Positions 25,500 to 33,666 of a stretch of DNA of 50,510 bases are shown one piece after another. Source of the DNA: Pseudoselenomonas ruminantium (GTDB lineage Bacteria > Bacillota > Negativicutes > Selenomonadales > Selenomonadaceae); assembly GCA_902780915.1 (NCBI GenBank), contig CACZHK010000026.1:1-50510 (forward strand), in the 5' to 3' direction. The stretch's first letter is position 1, and the number at the start of each line of letters is the position of its first letter. A program made the translations under genes and the position numbers. The notes under the pieces are model-generated. The model was given only the letters and a program-made list of their open reading frames with translations. It was not told the origin of the DNA and did not search any database.

Positions 25500-26303
25500 T
25501 TACATGAGATCGGAATCGTCAATGTCATCCACGGGGTTGCCGCTGCGCACAGGGCCGGCAGCAGCGCTCTCCAGCTCACGCTGCAGATTCTTGATGTGGA
25601 AGAAAGCGCAGATGAGGCCGATAGCACCGAAGCCGATGAGGTTGACGTTGGTGAACACAGCAATGAGGAAGCCCAGGAAGAAGTAAGGCATGAGGCTCTT
25701 GGCGTTCATCATGTTGATGACCATAGCATAACCTACGACCACGATGAAGCCGCCGGAAACCTGGAGGCCGCGGGTGATGACTTCAGGAATGGAAGCCAGA
25801 GCGCTGTTGACAGTGTCAGTACCGGCCACAGCAGCGATAGCCATGGCAGGCAGGGCCACACGGAGAGCCTGGAGAAGCAGGCCGCCTACATGGCACATCT
25901 CGATAGCGAAGCAGTTGCCCTTGGCAGCGAAGCCATCCGCAGCGTGCTGGAAGAACACGGTGATGGTACGCACGAAGATGGTGAGCACCTGGCCGGCAGC
26001 GGCGAGAGGCACGGCGAGAGCAATACCTGCGCCGATGCTCTGATGGCCCACGATGACCAGGATAGAAGAAACTACGGAAGCCAGAGCAGCATCAGGAGCC
26101 ATGGCGGCACCGACGTTCATCCAGCCCAGAGCCAGCATCTCCAGCGTACCGCCCAAGATAATGCCGGTGGTGACATCACCGAGGACCAGGCCAACCAGCG
26201 TGCAGGCCACCAGCGGACGGTGAAACTGGCACTCATCCAGCACGGAGCCCATGCCGGCCACAGCAGCCACGATAAACAGCATGATAAATTGCATTGTGGT
26301 CAT
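25500..26303 (-). CDS. PTS mannose-family IIC component
   Basis: A 267-residue polytopic protein. FIMLFIVAAVAGMGSVLDECQFHRPLVACTL opens the family, with GDVTTGIILGGTLEMLALGWMNVGAAMAPD the signature loop of IIC-Man/Sor. It moves the hexose and passes it to IIB for phosphorylation. The ATG at 26303 follows AAAGGGG. The last residues (NPVDDIDDSDLM) are an acidic tail. Confidence 0.93.
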   Translation of the reverse strand: MTTMQFIMLFIVAAVAGMGSVLDECQFHRPLVACTLVGLVLGDVTTGIILGGTLEMLALGWMNVGAAMAPDAALASVVSSILVIVGHQSIGAGIALAVPLAAAGQVLTIFVRTITVFFQHAADGFAAKGNCFAIEMCHVGGLLLQALRVALPAMAIAAVAGTDTVNSALASIPEVITRGLQVSGGFIVVVGYAMVINMMNAKSLMPYFFLGFLIAVFTNVNLIGFGAIGLICAFFHIKNLQRELESAAAGPVRSGNPVDDIDDSDLM

Positions 26304-26389
26304 AAATTAGCACCCCTTTGAGAATTCCCACCTAATTAAAAGATAAATCCCTAAAAATAAAACCTTCCAAACGTCTGTCCCTGAGCGAA

Positions 26390-26878
26390 TCAGAGGCCCT
26401 TGGCATCCAGAGCTGCGATGGCATCGCCCTTGTTATCAGCCGGAGTCTTCTGGATCTCCACCTTGATGCCCATCTGCACCAGCTCGCGGATAGCAGCTGC
26501 ATCTTCCTTATTCACAGCCACAGCCGTGGAAATCAGCGTATCGCCTTCCTTGTAGCACATGCCGCCCAGGTTCACATAGGTGAAGGGGATTCCGCCCTTC
26601 ACGGCACGAACCACATCGCCGGGCTTCGTGAACAGGAAGAGAGTCTTGAAAGCTTCATACTTCGGATTCTTGTAAGCCTCTACAGCCTTGTCCACCGGCA
26701 CCACATAACCCTTGAGTCCGGGAGGAACCACCTGCAGCAGCAGCTTCTTCCTCATCTCGTCCTTGGCCACTTCATCGCTGCAGCACATGATGCGGTTGCA
26801 GCCGGTGATCTTGCTCCAGGTGGTAGCGACCTGGCCGTGGATCAGGCGATCGTCGATACGGCAGAATGCGATTTCCAT
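26390..26878 (-). CDS. PTS mannose-family IIB component
   Basis: A 162-residue cytosolic IIB protein from the ATG at 26878 (AAAGGGG upstream; a 13-codon extension is unlikely). The phosphohistidine is His14 in CRIDDRLIHGQVATTW. KITGCNRIMCCSDEVAKDEM and the later VNLGGMCYKEG fit the IIB-Man/Fru family. It takes phosphate from IIA, which is not encoded here, so a IIA protein from elsewhere must serve. A promoter is placed about 95 bases upstream. Confidence 0.93.
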   Translation of the reverse strand: MEIAFCRIDDRLIHGQVATTWSKITGCNRIMCCSDEVAKDEMRKKLLLQVVPPGLKGYVVPVDKAVEAYKNPKYEAFKTLFLFTKPGDVVRAVKGGIPFTYVNLGGMCYKEGDTLISTAVAVNKEDAAAIRELVQMGIKVEIQKTPADNKGDAIAALDAKGL

Positions 26879-26970
26879 TTTGCATAAACCCCTTTCAAAA
26901 ACCAAAACCCAAATCATCCAAACTCAGTCATGAAAGCTTCATCGCAGTTTTCTATTTTCTGACTATACAT

Positions 26971-26999
26971 ATTATATTTTACAATCAATAAAAAGTCAG
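26971..26999 (-). promoter_or_regulatory. Sigma-A-type promoter of the PTS operon
   Basis: On the minus strand a CTGACT box, 17 bases and a perfect TATAAT stand about 93 bases before the IIB start. No sigma-54 (GG-N10-GC) box was seen, unlike many IIB-IIC-IID operons of Firmicutes. Confidence 0.6.
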
Positions 27000-27030
27000 C
27001 TGAAAGCTGTCACAATGTGAGAGGAATCTA

Positions 27031-27046
27031 TATGACATCTGTCACA
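27031..27046. promoter_or_regulatory. CRP/FNR-like half-palindrome upstream of the PTS promoter
   Basis: TATGACATCTGTCACA matches TGTGA-N6-TCACA in nine of ten arm positions. A second palindrome TCACA-A-TGTGA lies at 27010-27020, about 10 bases from the -35 box. Both would fit a dimeric regulator of the CRP/FNR superfamily. Confidence 0.4.
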
Positions 27047-27096
27047 GTAAGCGTTATCTTTTTTGTTCTTTGCTTAAAAATTTTTCATTTCCCGCC

Positions 27097-27135
27097 AAAA
27101 AAGAGCAAAAGCCGCCATGGCAGGCCATGGCGGCT
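27097..27135 (-). terminator. Rho-independent terminator after the one-TM protein gene
   Basis: AGCCGCCATGG and its complement form an 11-bp stem with a four-base loop, followed on the minus strand by TTTGCTCTTTTTT. It is 14 bases after the stop at 27150. Confidence 0.88.
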
Positions 27136-27149
27136 ATCACCTTGAGCAG

Positions 27150-27548
27150 TTAAAAATGGAAGAAGTTCAGGCACTTCATGGCCAGTTTCCTGCTGTCCTC
27201 CTCAGGATGTGCCAGGATGTGCTCCAGTGTGTACACATAGAAGAAGGAGGAAATCGGCACATACCGCCTGCCTTTCACCATATCCGCCTCTCTCAGGAGT
27301 TTCTTGTAGGCTTTCATGAAATCTTCTTCTGTGGCCTGATATTTTTCCACGATTTTTTTCAGCTTGCGGTCACTGGCGCAGTAGGCATAGATCCTGCCAA
27401 TGAGTTCCTGCCTCCTGGGCCCCGGTATTTCCCCCGCGTACTCGTTTATGAGCTCATTGGTCACAGACGAGCGATGCAATGAATGTTTCATCTCAAAAAT
27501 AAAAAGTGTGCAGAGGGCAGCCAGCACACCGATCATAAGCAAATTCAT
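27150..27548 (-). CDS. Single-helix membrane protein of unknown function
   Basis: About 132 residues from the ATG at 27548 with GGAGGAG eight bases upstream; a frame extension of 22 codons lacks a site. Residues 3-20 form one membrane helix, followed by a charged helical domain (GPRRQELIGRIYAYCASDRKL, YQATEEDFMKAYKKLL). It stands alone with its own terminator. No family recognised. Confidence 0.7.
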   Translation of the reverse strand: MNLLMIGVLAALCTLFIFEMKHSLHRSSVTNELINEYAGEIPGPRRQELIGRIYAYCASDRKLKKIVEKYQATEEDFMKAYKKLLREADMVKGRRYVPISSFFYVYTLEHILAHPEEDSRKLAMKCLNFFHF

Positions 27549-27660
27549 AGTTTTTTCTCCTCCTTGGCAAATTTCTGCTTGTTTGTTTAATATAATACCA
27601 AACTTTTTGCTCATTTTGGCACCGGATTACATATTTTTTTCATATTTCTCTGATAGAATC

Positions 27661-27828
27661 AAAGCTGTCAATAAGAGGGACACCTTGTCAATCCCCTAGG
27701 TGTTCGGTGCTCTTGTTGATTTCCCTGCAAGGGGGTTTATCCCACCCTCCTTGTTATCCCATTTCTCAAACGCTTTATCATCCCTTCCAAGCGTTTGTCC
27801 CTCCTGGATCGTGCAGGAGGGACTTTTT
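27661..27828 (+). ncRNA. Candidate C-loop small RNA with four hairpins
   Basis: There is no open frame here, yet the stretch folds into a string of hairpins. Hairpin 1 pairs 27668-27685 with 27698-27719 and loops out CAAUCCCCU. Hairpin 2 pairs CAAGGGGG with CCUCCUUG (27728-27753) and loops out UUUAUCCCAC. Hairpin 3 is a perfect nine-bp stem CAAACGCUU/AAGCGUUUG (27767-27797) with loop UAUCAUCCCUUCC. A ten-bp terminator stem with TTTTT ends it. The motif AUCCC occurs four times, always in a loop or linker. A -10-like TAGAAT lies just upstream (27654). Loops of UCCC that pair with Shine-Dalgarno GGAGG are known from RsaE and LhrC-type RNAs; kinship is not claimed. Confidence 0.6.
27797..27828 (+). 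terminator. Terminator of the small RNA
   Basis: GTCCCTCCTG and its exact complement CAGGAGGGAC surround a seven-base loop, followed by TTTTTC on the plus strand. No plus-strand gene precedes it except the RNA. Confidence 0.85.
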
Positions 27829-27856
27829 CTTTGCCTGCATTTGCCCTTGCGCGCAT

Positions 27857-27892
27857 AACAAAAGCCCGGTGAGCTTCACCGGGCTTTTGTTG
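27857..27892 (-). terminator. Terminator of the efflux operon
   Basis: ACAAAAGCCCGGTG and its complement CACCGGGCTTTTGT form a 14-bp stem with a four-base loop, nine bases after the RND stop. The stem has A and T runs on both sides, so it can work in both directions. Confidence 0.88.
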
Positions 27893-27900
27893 TTCCATCT

Positions 27901-30900
27901 TCACTCTTTCTTCACCTTGTACACCGCCGCATACATGGCTGGCAGCACCAAGAGGGTCAGCACTGTCGCCACCAAGAGGCCGCTGGCAATAGCCACCGCC
28001 ATGGGACCCCAGAAATCGCTGGGCATCAGGGGCAGCATGCCCAGGATGGCGGCTGCCGCCGTGAGCATGATGGGGCGGAAGCGCAGGATGGCGGAGTCGA
28101 TGAGAGCCGCCCAGGGAGTCTCGCCCTCGGCTATATGCTTCTGTATCTGGTCGATGAGGATGACAGAGTTTCTTATGATCATGCCGAAGAGAGCCAGCAC
28201 GCCCAGGTAGGCCACGAAGCCCATGGCCTTGCCCGTGAGCAGCATGCCCCAGGTCACGCCTACGAGTCCCAGCGGAGCCGTCAGCAAGGTCAGAATCATC
28301 TGTGTCACGTTCCGCAGCTGGAACATCAGGAGGGTCATGATGATGAAAAGCATGGCAGGCACGGGAGCCAGCAGGTAGCCCAGGGATTCCTCGCTGTCCT
28401 CCATGGAACCGGCCGGGGCAATGGCAGCGCCCAGAGGCAGGTTTTCTCTGAGGTCAGCGGTGGACTCAAAGGCCTTCTGGGTGGCATCTACTGCCGTACC
28501 GCTGTGGATGCTCCCCTGCACCGTGATGGTGGGCTTCAGATCCTGCCGCCGCACCAGTCCTTCCTCCCCCTCATAGGAGAGACGGGCAATCTGGCCCAGG
28601 GGCACGTAGCCTGCCTGTCCCAGGAAAATGGGCAATTCCTGCAGGCGGTCAAGGTTCTGGCGGTCTTTGTCCGCTATGCGCAGGTCGATGTCGATGGTGC
28701 GGTCGCCGGTGTAGAACTCGGCGGCCTTGGCCCCGGTGATTTCCGTGTAGAGCATCCTGGCTGCATCCTGGCTGGAAATCCCCAAGGCCCGGAGCTTGTC
28801 CTGATCCAGCGTTACCCTGAGGGCCTTGGCCTTGAACCCCCAGTTCTGGTTGATATTGTAAACATTGGGATCCTTCGACACCCGCTGCATCACTTCCTCA
28901 GCCAGCCGCTTGGTTTCCGCCACCGTGCGGCCCGTGACGCGGAGCATCACGGGATAGTCGGCGGGCGGCCCTGTCTGGATGGTCTGGATATTGGCCTGCA
29001 CCTGGGGGAAGTTTTCCTCCAGTTCCTCCGTCAGTTCCCGATGCAGCTTCTCCCTCTCTTGCGTGTTCTTGGTCACGATGATGAACTGTCCCACATTGTC
29101 GGAATTCTCCCGGGGGTCCACCGTCAGCACGAAGCGGGGAGCATATCGCCCTACATAGTAGGAATAATTTTCCAGCGTATCCTTGTGCCCATCGAGGAAC
29201 CTGGCCATGCGGGCCATTTCCTCTTCTGTGGCCGCCATAGAAGAGCCCTCCGGCAGCCGCATTTCCATGATCAGCTCAGGCCGCAGGGAGCCGGGGAAGA
29301 ATTCTTCCTTCACATGAGTGAGGCCCCAGAGGGAAAGCACAAACGCCACCGCCGTAGTCAGAAGCACCAGCTTCCTGTGCAGGAGGCAGCTCTCCAGGAC
29401 CTGCCGGAAAATCTTGTAAAACTTGCTCTGATAGGGATCGATTTCTCCCCTCTCGTCCTTCTGGACTTTCACCCTGATCAGATAGCTGCCGAACAGCGGC
29501 GCTGCCATGACAGAGACAATCCAGGACAACAGCAGGGCCAGCAGGATCACCGGGAACAGGGCGCCGCAGAACTCTGCGGCCATGCCCTGGGAGAACGCCA
29601 CGGGGATAAAGCCCGCACAGGTAATGAGCGTGCCTGTGAGCATGGGCTTCGCCGTGGCCTTGAAGGCAAAGCAGGCCGCATCGAAACGGCTGTGCCCCCG
29701 TTCCAGCTGGACGCTCATCATTTCGATGGCAATGATGGCATCATCCACCAGGAGGCCCAGGGCGATGATCAGAGCACCCAGAGAAACCTTGTGCAGATCT
29801 ATGCCCAGCACATACATGCCCACAAAGACACCCGCGAGCACCAGCGGGATGCAGCAGGCCACCACCAGTCCCGTGCGCCAGCCCAGGGAGGCAAAGCTCA
29901 CCAGCAGCACAATGAAGATAGCCTCGGTGAGGGTCTTCATGAATTCGTGGATGGATTCCTCCACCACCTGGGGCTGGTTGGAAACCTGATGGATTTCCAG
30001 GCCCACGGGCAGATCCTCGGAAATCTCCGCTATCTGCGCCTTCAGGCTCTTGCCCAAATCGAGAATATTGCCCCCATCCTTCATGGAGATGGCAATGCCT
30101 ATGGCAGGCTCGCCATTGAAGTACATGGCGGGATCCTTGGGGTCGCTGTAGCTGCGCTCGATTTTGGCAATATCCCCCAGACGGAAGCTCCTGGCCCCTG
30201 CCTTCACAGGCAACTCCCTGATGGCCTCCACATCCTCGAAGGCCCCGCTCACCCGCAGGCTCACATTGTCAGATTCCGTCTCCACCATGCCCGAAGGGGT
30301 CATGGAGCCAGCCCCCGCAAGGGCTTCGCTGATGGCAGTGGGAGGAATGCCCAGCTGGGAGAGTTTCTCCTTATCCACCTCCACATAGACCTTTTCCTGC
30401 TGCACTCCCAGCAGCTCTATCTTCTGGATGGAAGAGTCCGCAGCCATGAGCAAGCGGCGGATATCCTCCGCCCGCTTCCTCATTTCCTCATAGGAATAGC
30501 CCTCCCCCGTAATGGCGTAGACTGAGCCGTAGACATCGTCAAAGCGGTCATTGAAGAAGGGGCCGTAGACCCCCTGGGGCAGCTGCCCCTGCTCCTTCAG
30601 ATCTTCGCAGAGATTCCTGAGATCCCGCCAGGTGGGTCGGATATTTTCTTTTGGCACCGTATCGTCAAGCTCGGCATAGATGGTGGTGATACCGGAACGG
30701 GTGCTGCTGGTGATGCGGTGCATCCCCGGCACATCCTGGATCTTGCGCTCCAGCTTGTCAGTCACCTGATCCTGCATTTCCTCTGCCGAAGCTCCGGGCC
30801 AGGAGGCGGAAATCACCATCATGCGGATGGTGAAGGCCGGGTCTTCCATGCGGCCCAGCTTCTGATAGGCAAAGAATTCTTCAGGGAGATTTCGCTCAGA

Positions 30901-30978
30901 TTCCTCATGGCTCCGCCTCCGTGCGCACCTCTTCGCCCTCCCGGAGCTTTTGGACACCGGCGGTGACCACCAGATCAT
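27901..30978 (-). pseudogene. RND-family efflux pump with deleted first helix and frame break
   Basis: The long frame encodes almost a whole RND transporter of the HAE/AcrB superfamily: FAYQKLGRMEDPAFTIR, porter domains, the helix-4 proton-relay Asp pair in IIALGLLVDDAIIAIEMM, and a normal C-terminus. The native start is the ATG at 30908, which overlaps the stop of the MFP gene (ATGA). It encodes MRNLSEISLKN, the usual RND start, but at the GAATTC at 30879-30874 the frame is lost and translation from it would stop after 29 codons. In relatives about 17 residues (membrane helix 1) stand between LKN and FAYQKLGRMED; these are missing here. The first 40 codons of the long frame overlap the MFP and are not protein-like. 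As assembled the pump is unlikely to work. Confidence 0.75.
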
Positions 30979-32002
30979 GGGCTGAAAGCCCCTCCACTAT
31001 CACCGAGGTCTTGCCGAACTGCTTCACACTGATATTTTTCAGGTGGACCCGCCCGTCCTCCACCACCCAGACCTGAGGCTGTTCACCGGTCTGGTAGATG
31101 GCGGCAAGGGGCAGCTCAAAGCCAGTGCTCTCCGCCCCCTCTGCTGCGGGAGCGAAAGCCACGCTGGCAGTCATGCCCAGCTGCATGCCCTGGGGAGGCT
31201 GGGGCAGGGAAACGCGTACCTTATAAGTGCGGGAGGCCTGCTCAGCAGCAGGAGAAATCTCCCGCACCACGCCGCGTACCGCCCCCTTGAGCGCCCAGAA
31301 GGTCACCGCAGCCTCCATGCCGGGCTGCAGGGCCGCCACCTTGTCCTCCGGGACAGCTATCTCCACCTCCAGTTCATTTGTCTGCACCAGCACCGCCACC
31401 GTCTGGCCGGCAGCCACCACCTGTCCTTCCTCGGCACTGAGGGAGGAAATCACTCCGTCAGCCCCGGCTGTGAGATTGGTGTAGGACAGCACATTGTGCC
31501 CCTGGGCCGCCTGGGAAAGCGCCGCCTGATAATTGGCAAAGGCCGCATCGTAATTGGTCTGGTACTGGTCAAGGGTAGCCTTGGGCACCACATCCTGATG
31601 ATAGAGTTCCGTATAGCGGGCCAGGTTGCTCTGGGCGAGGTTCAGCTGGGCCTTGGCCTGGCTGACCTGGGCATCCCCTGCATTGGCCTTCTGCACCGCA
31701 TCCCGGGCATCTATGACCATGAGGGTCTCCCCCGCCTGCACCCGGCTGCCCTCCTCCACCCTGCGGGAGAGGATCTGCCCTCCCACCTGGAAGGAAAGAT
31801 TAGTCTCATAGCGCCCTTTCACGGTGCCGGAATAGCTCTCCTCGCCAAGGCTGGCCTTGCCCGCCTGCTGTGTCTTCACCACAGGTGCCTTCTGTGCAGG
31901 AGCTTCCTCCTTGCCGCAGCCTGCCAGGGGCAGGCTTGTCAGCGCAAAAAGGGCAGCCAGCGCTGCCCCAACGACCTTACTTCTCCTTCTTCTCAAGCTC
32001 AT
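30905..32002 (-). CDS. Periplasmic membrane-fusion lipoprotein of an RND efflux system
   Basis: About 365 residues from the ATG at 32002, which has AAGGAGG nine bases upstream. The signal peptide ends in LPLAGC, a lipobox. SFQVGGQILSRRVEEGSRVQAGE is the first biotinyl/lipoyl half, a helical hairpin follows (KAQLNLAQSNLARYTEL), then GVISSLSAEEGQVVAAGQ is the second half, and beta-barrel and membrane-proximal domains complete an AcrA/MexA-like adaptor. It links the inner-membrane pump to an outer-membrane channel; no TolC-like gene is nearby. Its stop overlaps the start of the RND gene, so they were once translated together. Confidence 0.9.
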   Translation of the reverse strand: MSLRRRRSKVVGAALAALFALTSLPLAGCGKEEAPAQKAPVVKTQQAGKASLGEESYSGTVKGRYETNLSFQVGGQILSRRVEEGSRVQAGETLMVIDARDAVQKANAGDAQVSQAKAQLNLAQSNLARYTELYHQDVVPKATLDQYQTNYDAAFANYQAALSQAAQGHNVLSYTNLTAGADGVISSLSAEEGQVVAAGQTVAVLVQTNELEVEIAVPEDKVAALQPGMEAAVTFWALKGAVRGVVREISPAAEQASRTYKVRVSLPQPPQGMQLGMTASVAFAPAAEGAESTGFELPLAAIYQTGEQPQVWVVEDGRVHLKNISVKQFGKTSVIVEGLSAHDLVVTAGVQKLREGEEVRTEAEP

Positions 32003-32483
32003 GCTGCCAGTCCTCCTTGGAAAAATCCTCAGAAATGTCCTTGGCCAGATCCGGCAGGACTGCCTCGCAAGCACGGCCGGTCAAGTGCTGGAAAAGCTTT
32101 TCCATCTTCTCCACATCCTTTTTCTTCATGCCTTCGCAGAGGTAATCCACCCAGCGCTTCAGCACATTGTGCAGGAAGGGATAGTAGCTCTCCGCCTCCA
32201 CGGAGAGATAGACATGCTTGACCCGCTTGTCCAGCTTGTCCTGGCTGCGCACGATGAAGCCCTTCTGCTCCAGGGCATTGATGGTGCGGGTCACCACGGC
32301 CTTGTCCAGGAAGAGGACCTTGGCCAGATCGTCCTGCTTCACCCCCGGAGTGTCGTGGATCCGCACCAGCAGGGTAAATTCAGAAAAAGTCAGCCCCATT
32401 TGCTGGCAAGCCTCCACGACGAACTGCTGCGAGCGCCTGTAGAGGATAGAAAACCAGCGGCCGGCATTTACATAACTGTCCAT
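31977..32483 (-). CDS. MarR-family transcription regulator
   Basis: 168 residues from the ATG at 32483 with GGAGGGG upstream (a 22-codon extension is not needed). The winged helix lies at FSEFTLLVRIHDTPGVKQDDLAK, VVTRTINALEQKGFIVR (recognition helix), and the wing is SQDKLDKRVKHVYLS with the conserved Asp-x-Arg. It overlaps the MFP gene and is the first gene of the efflux operon, so it most likely represses its own operon until a ligand binds. Confidence 0.92.
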   Translation of the reverse strand: MDSYVNAGRWFSILYRRSQQFVVEACQQMGLTFSEFTLLVRIHDTPGVKQDDLAKVLFLDKAVVTRTINALEQKGFIVRSQDKLDKRVKHVYLSVEAESYYPFLHNVLKRWVDYLCEGMKKKDVEKMEKLFQHLTGRACEAVLPDLAKDISEDFSKEDWQHELEKKEK

Positions 32484-32539
32484 ATCGAGCCCCTCCGTTC
32501 TGGCAAAGATTAAAAATATAAACGTTGCTTTTGTCAATA

Positions 32540-32568
32540 ATTTTAGCAAGAAGATGGGAAAAAGTCAA
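32540..32568 (-). promoter_or_regulatory. Promoter of the marR-MFP-RND operon
   Basis: TTGACT, a 17-base spacer and TAAAAT on the minus strand, about 60 bases ahead of marR. TTATTGAC occurs twice, at the -35 box and again at about 32530-32537 downstream of the -10 box, which may be part of the MarR operator. Confidence 0.65.
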
Positions 32569-32670
32569 TAAGAGCAACTCTTTTCCTGTATTTTCCATAT
32601 AATTGCGCTTATAATATAGATAGTGCTGCTATACTTTTCTTTGTCGATATGGTGGGAGGTTTTCCTGTTT

Positions 32671-33558
32671 ATGAATAATTCTTCCCCTCGCGTAGGGCAT
32701 ATAAATTTCTTGAATATGCTGCCCCTGAGCTACAGCTTCGCCCACGGGGCGGCTGAAGGGCTTACCCTGATCCGCGGAGTGCCCTCGGTCTTGAACAGCG
32801 ACCTTATCAGCGGGCGGCTGGATGTGGCAGGGGTTTCCTCCATCGCCTATGCCCGGCACTCAGAGGAGCTTCTGCTCCTGCCGAAGGTCTGCGTATCCTC
32901 TGACGGGCCGGTGCAGAGCATCGTGCTGGTTTCCAGAAAGCCCATCGAGGCTCTGGGCAAGGACAAGGTGATACTCACCGCCAAGTCCGCCACCTCCCAT
33001 TGCCTGCTGAAGATAATCCTCAGGGGAGCCTACGGAGCCATACCGAATTACTACACCCGCAACATCACCACAGAGGAGCCGGTGCCAGCGGACGCTGCTG
33101 CCTCCCTCTTCATCGGGGACGATGCCCTCTGGCTCTATCACCACCCGCCCGCAGGCCTCTACCTCTATGACATCGGCCAGGAGTGGAAGCAGCTCACGGG
33201 CCAGAAGATGGTCTATGCTCTCTGGTGCGTGCGGCGGGAATTTGCCAACAAGCACCCGGAAAGCGTGAAACTCATCCAGGAGCGCATCCACGGAGCCTTC
33301 CTGAGTTTCATCCGCAACGCCCTGCCCGGTCCGGCCCGTCCCGCCGGCGGCCTATCCTACCGTGAGACCATCATCCGCTCGGCCCTGGAGGAAAAGCGCT
33401 TCACCTACGACCAGCTGGCAGATTACCTGGGGCCTGTAGTCAGGTGGGATCTGACAGAGGAATACCTGCAGGGGCTCAATACTTTCTACACTATGGCCCA
33501 TGAGATGAACCTCATCGAGCATATGCCCAAGATTCAGTTCGCGAAAATCAGTGAATAA
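32671..33558 (+). CDS. MqnA-like menaquinone (futalosine pathway) enzyme
   Basis: About 295 residues from the ATG at 32671 (GGGAGG upstream). The family start is RVGHINFLNMLPLSYSF, followed by GVPSVLNSDLISGRLDVAGVSSIAYA, typical of the MqnA/MqnD (VitK2_biosynth) solute-binding-protein fold. MqnA turns chorismate into 3-enolpyruvyl-benzoate by loss of water. LFIGDDALW and GQEWKQLTGQKMVYALW are also typical of MqnA rather than MqnD. No other futalosine genes are close. A TATAAT lies at 32610-32615, divergent to the marR promoter. Confidence 0.85.
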   Translation: MNNSSPRVGHINFLNMLPLSYSFAHGAAEGLTLIRGVPSVLNSDLISGRLDVAGVSSIAYARHSEELLLLPKVCVSSDGPVQSIVLVSRKPIEALGKDKVILTAKSATSHCLLKIILRGAYGAIPNYYTRNITTEEPVPADAAASLFIGDDALWLYHHPPAGLYLYDIGQEWKQLTGQKMVYALWCVRREFANKHPESVKLIQERIHGAFLSFIRNALPGPARPAGGLSYRETIIRSALEEKRFTYDQLADYLGPVVRWDLTEEYLQGLNTFYTMAHEMNLIEHMPKIQFAKISE

Positions 33559-33606
33559 GAAAAGAGACTTGCTGCCGAAAATTTTCGGTGCCAAGTCTCT
33601 TTTCTT
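33557..33606 (+). terminator. Terminator after the MqnA-like gene
   Basis: A 15-bp outer stem (AAGAAAAGAGACTTG with its complement) with an inner GCCGAAAATTTTCGG hairpin. It overlaps the stop codon and ends in TTTTCTT, so it stops transcription from both sides. Confidence 0.85.
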
Positions 33607-33666
33607 AGTGTACAATAAAAGTTGCACTTTGTATTTTTCAACTACTTACAGAAAGTTGGTATAAAT

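Noticed and set aside
26971..27046. A sigma-54 promoter for the PTS operon
   Set aside because: No GG-N10-GC pair with the right context was found; a good sigma-A TATAAT is present instead.
27661..27828. Reading the hairpin string as 6S RNA, SRP RNA or a T-box leader
   Set aside because: 6S RNA needs its two ends to pair around a central bubble, SRP RNA needs the conserved tip, and a T-box must lead into a gene on the same strand. None of these is seen.
28135..30525. A 796-codon open frame on the plus strand opposite the RND gene
   Set aside because: The product is rich in His and Gln as expected for antisense of Leu/Ala/Glu-rich genes; the minus frame is an obvious RND protein.
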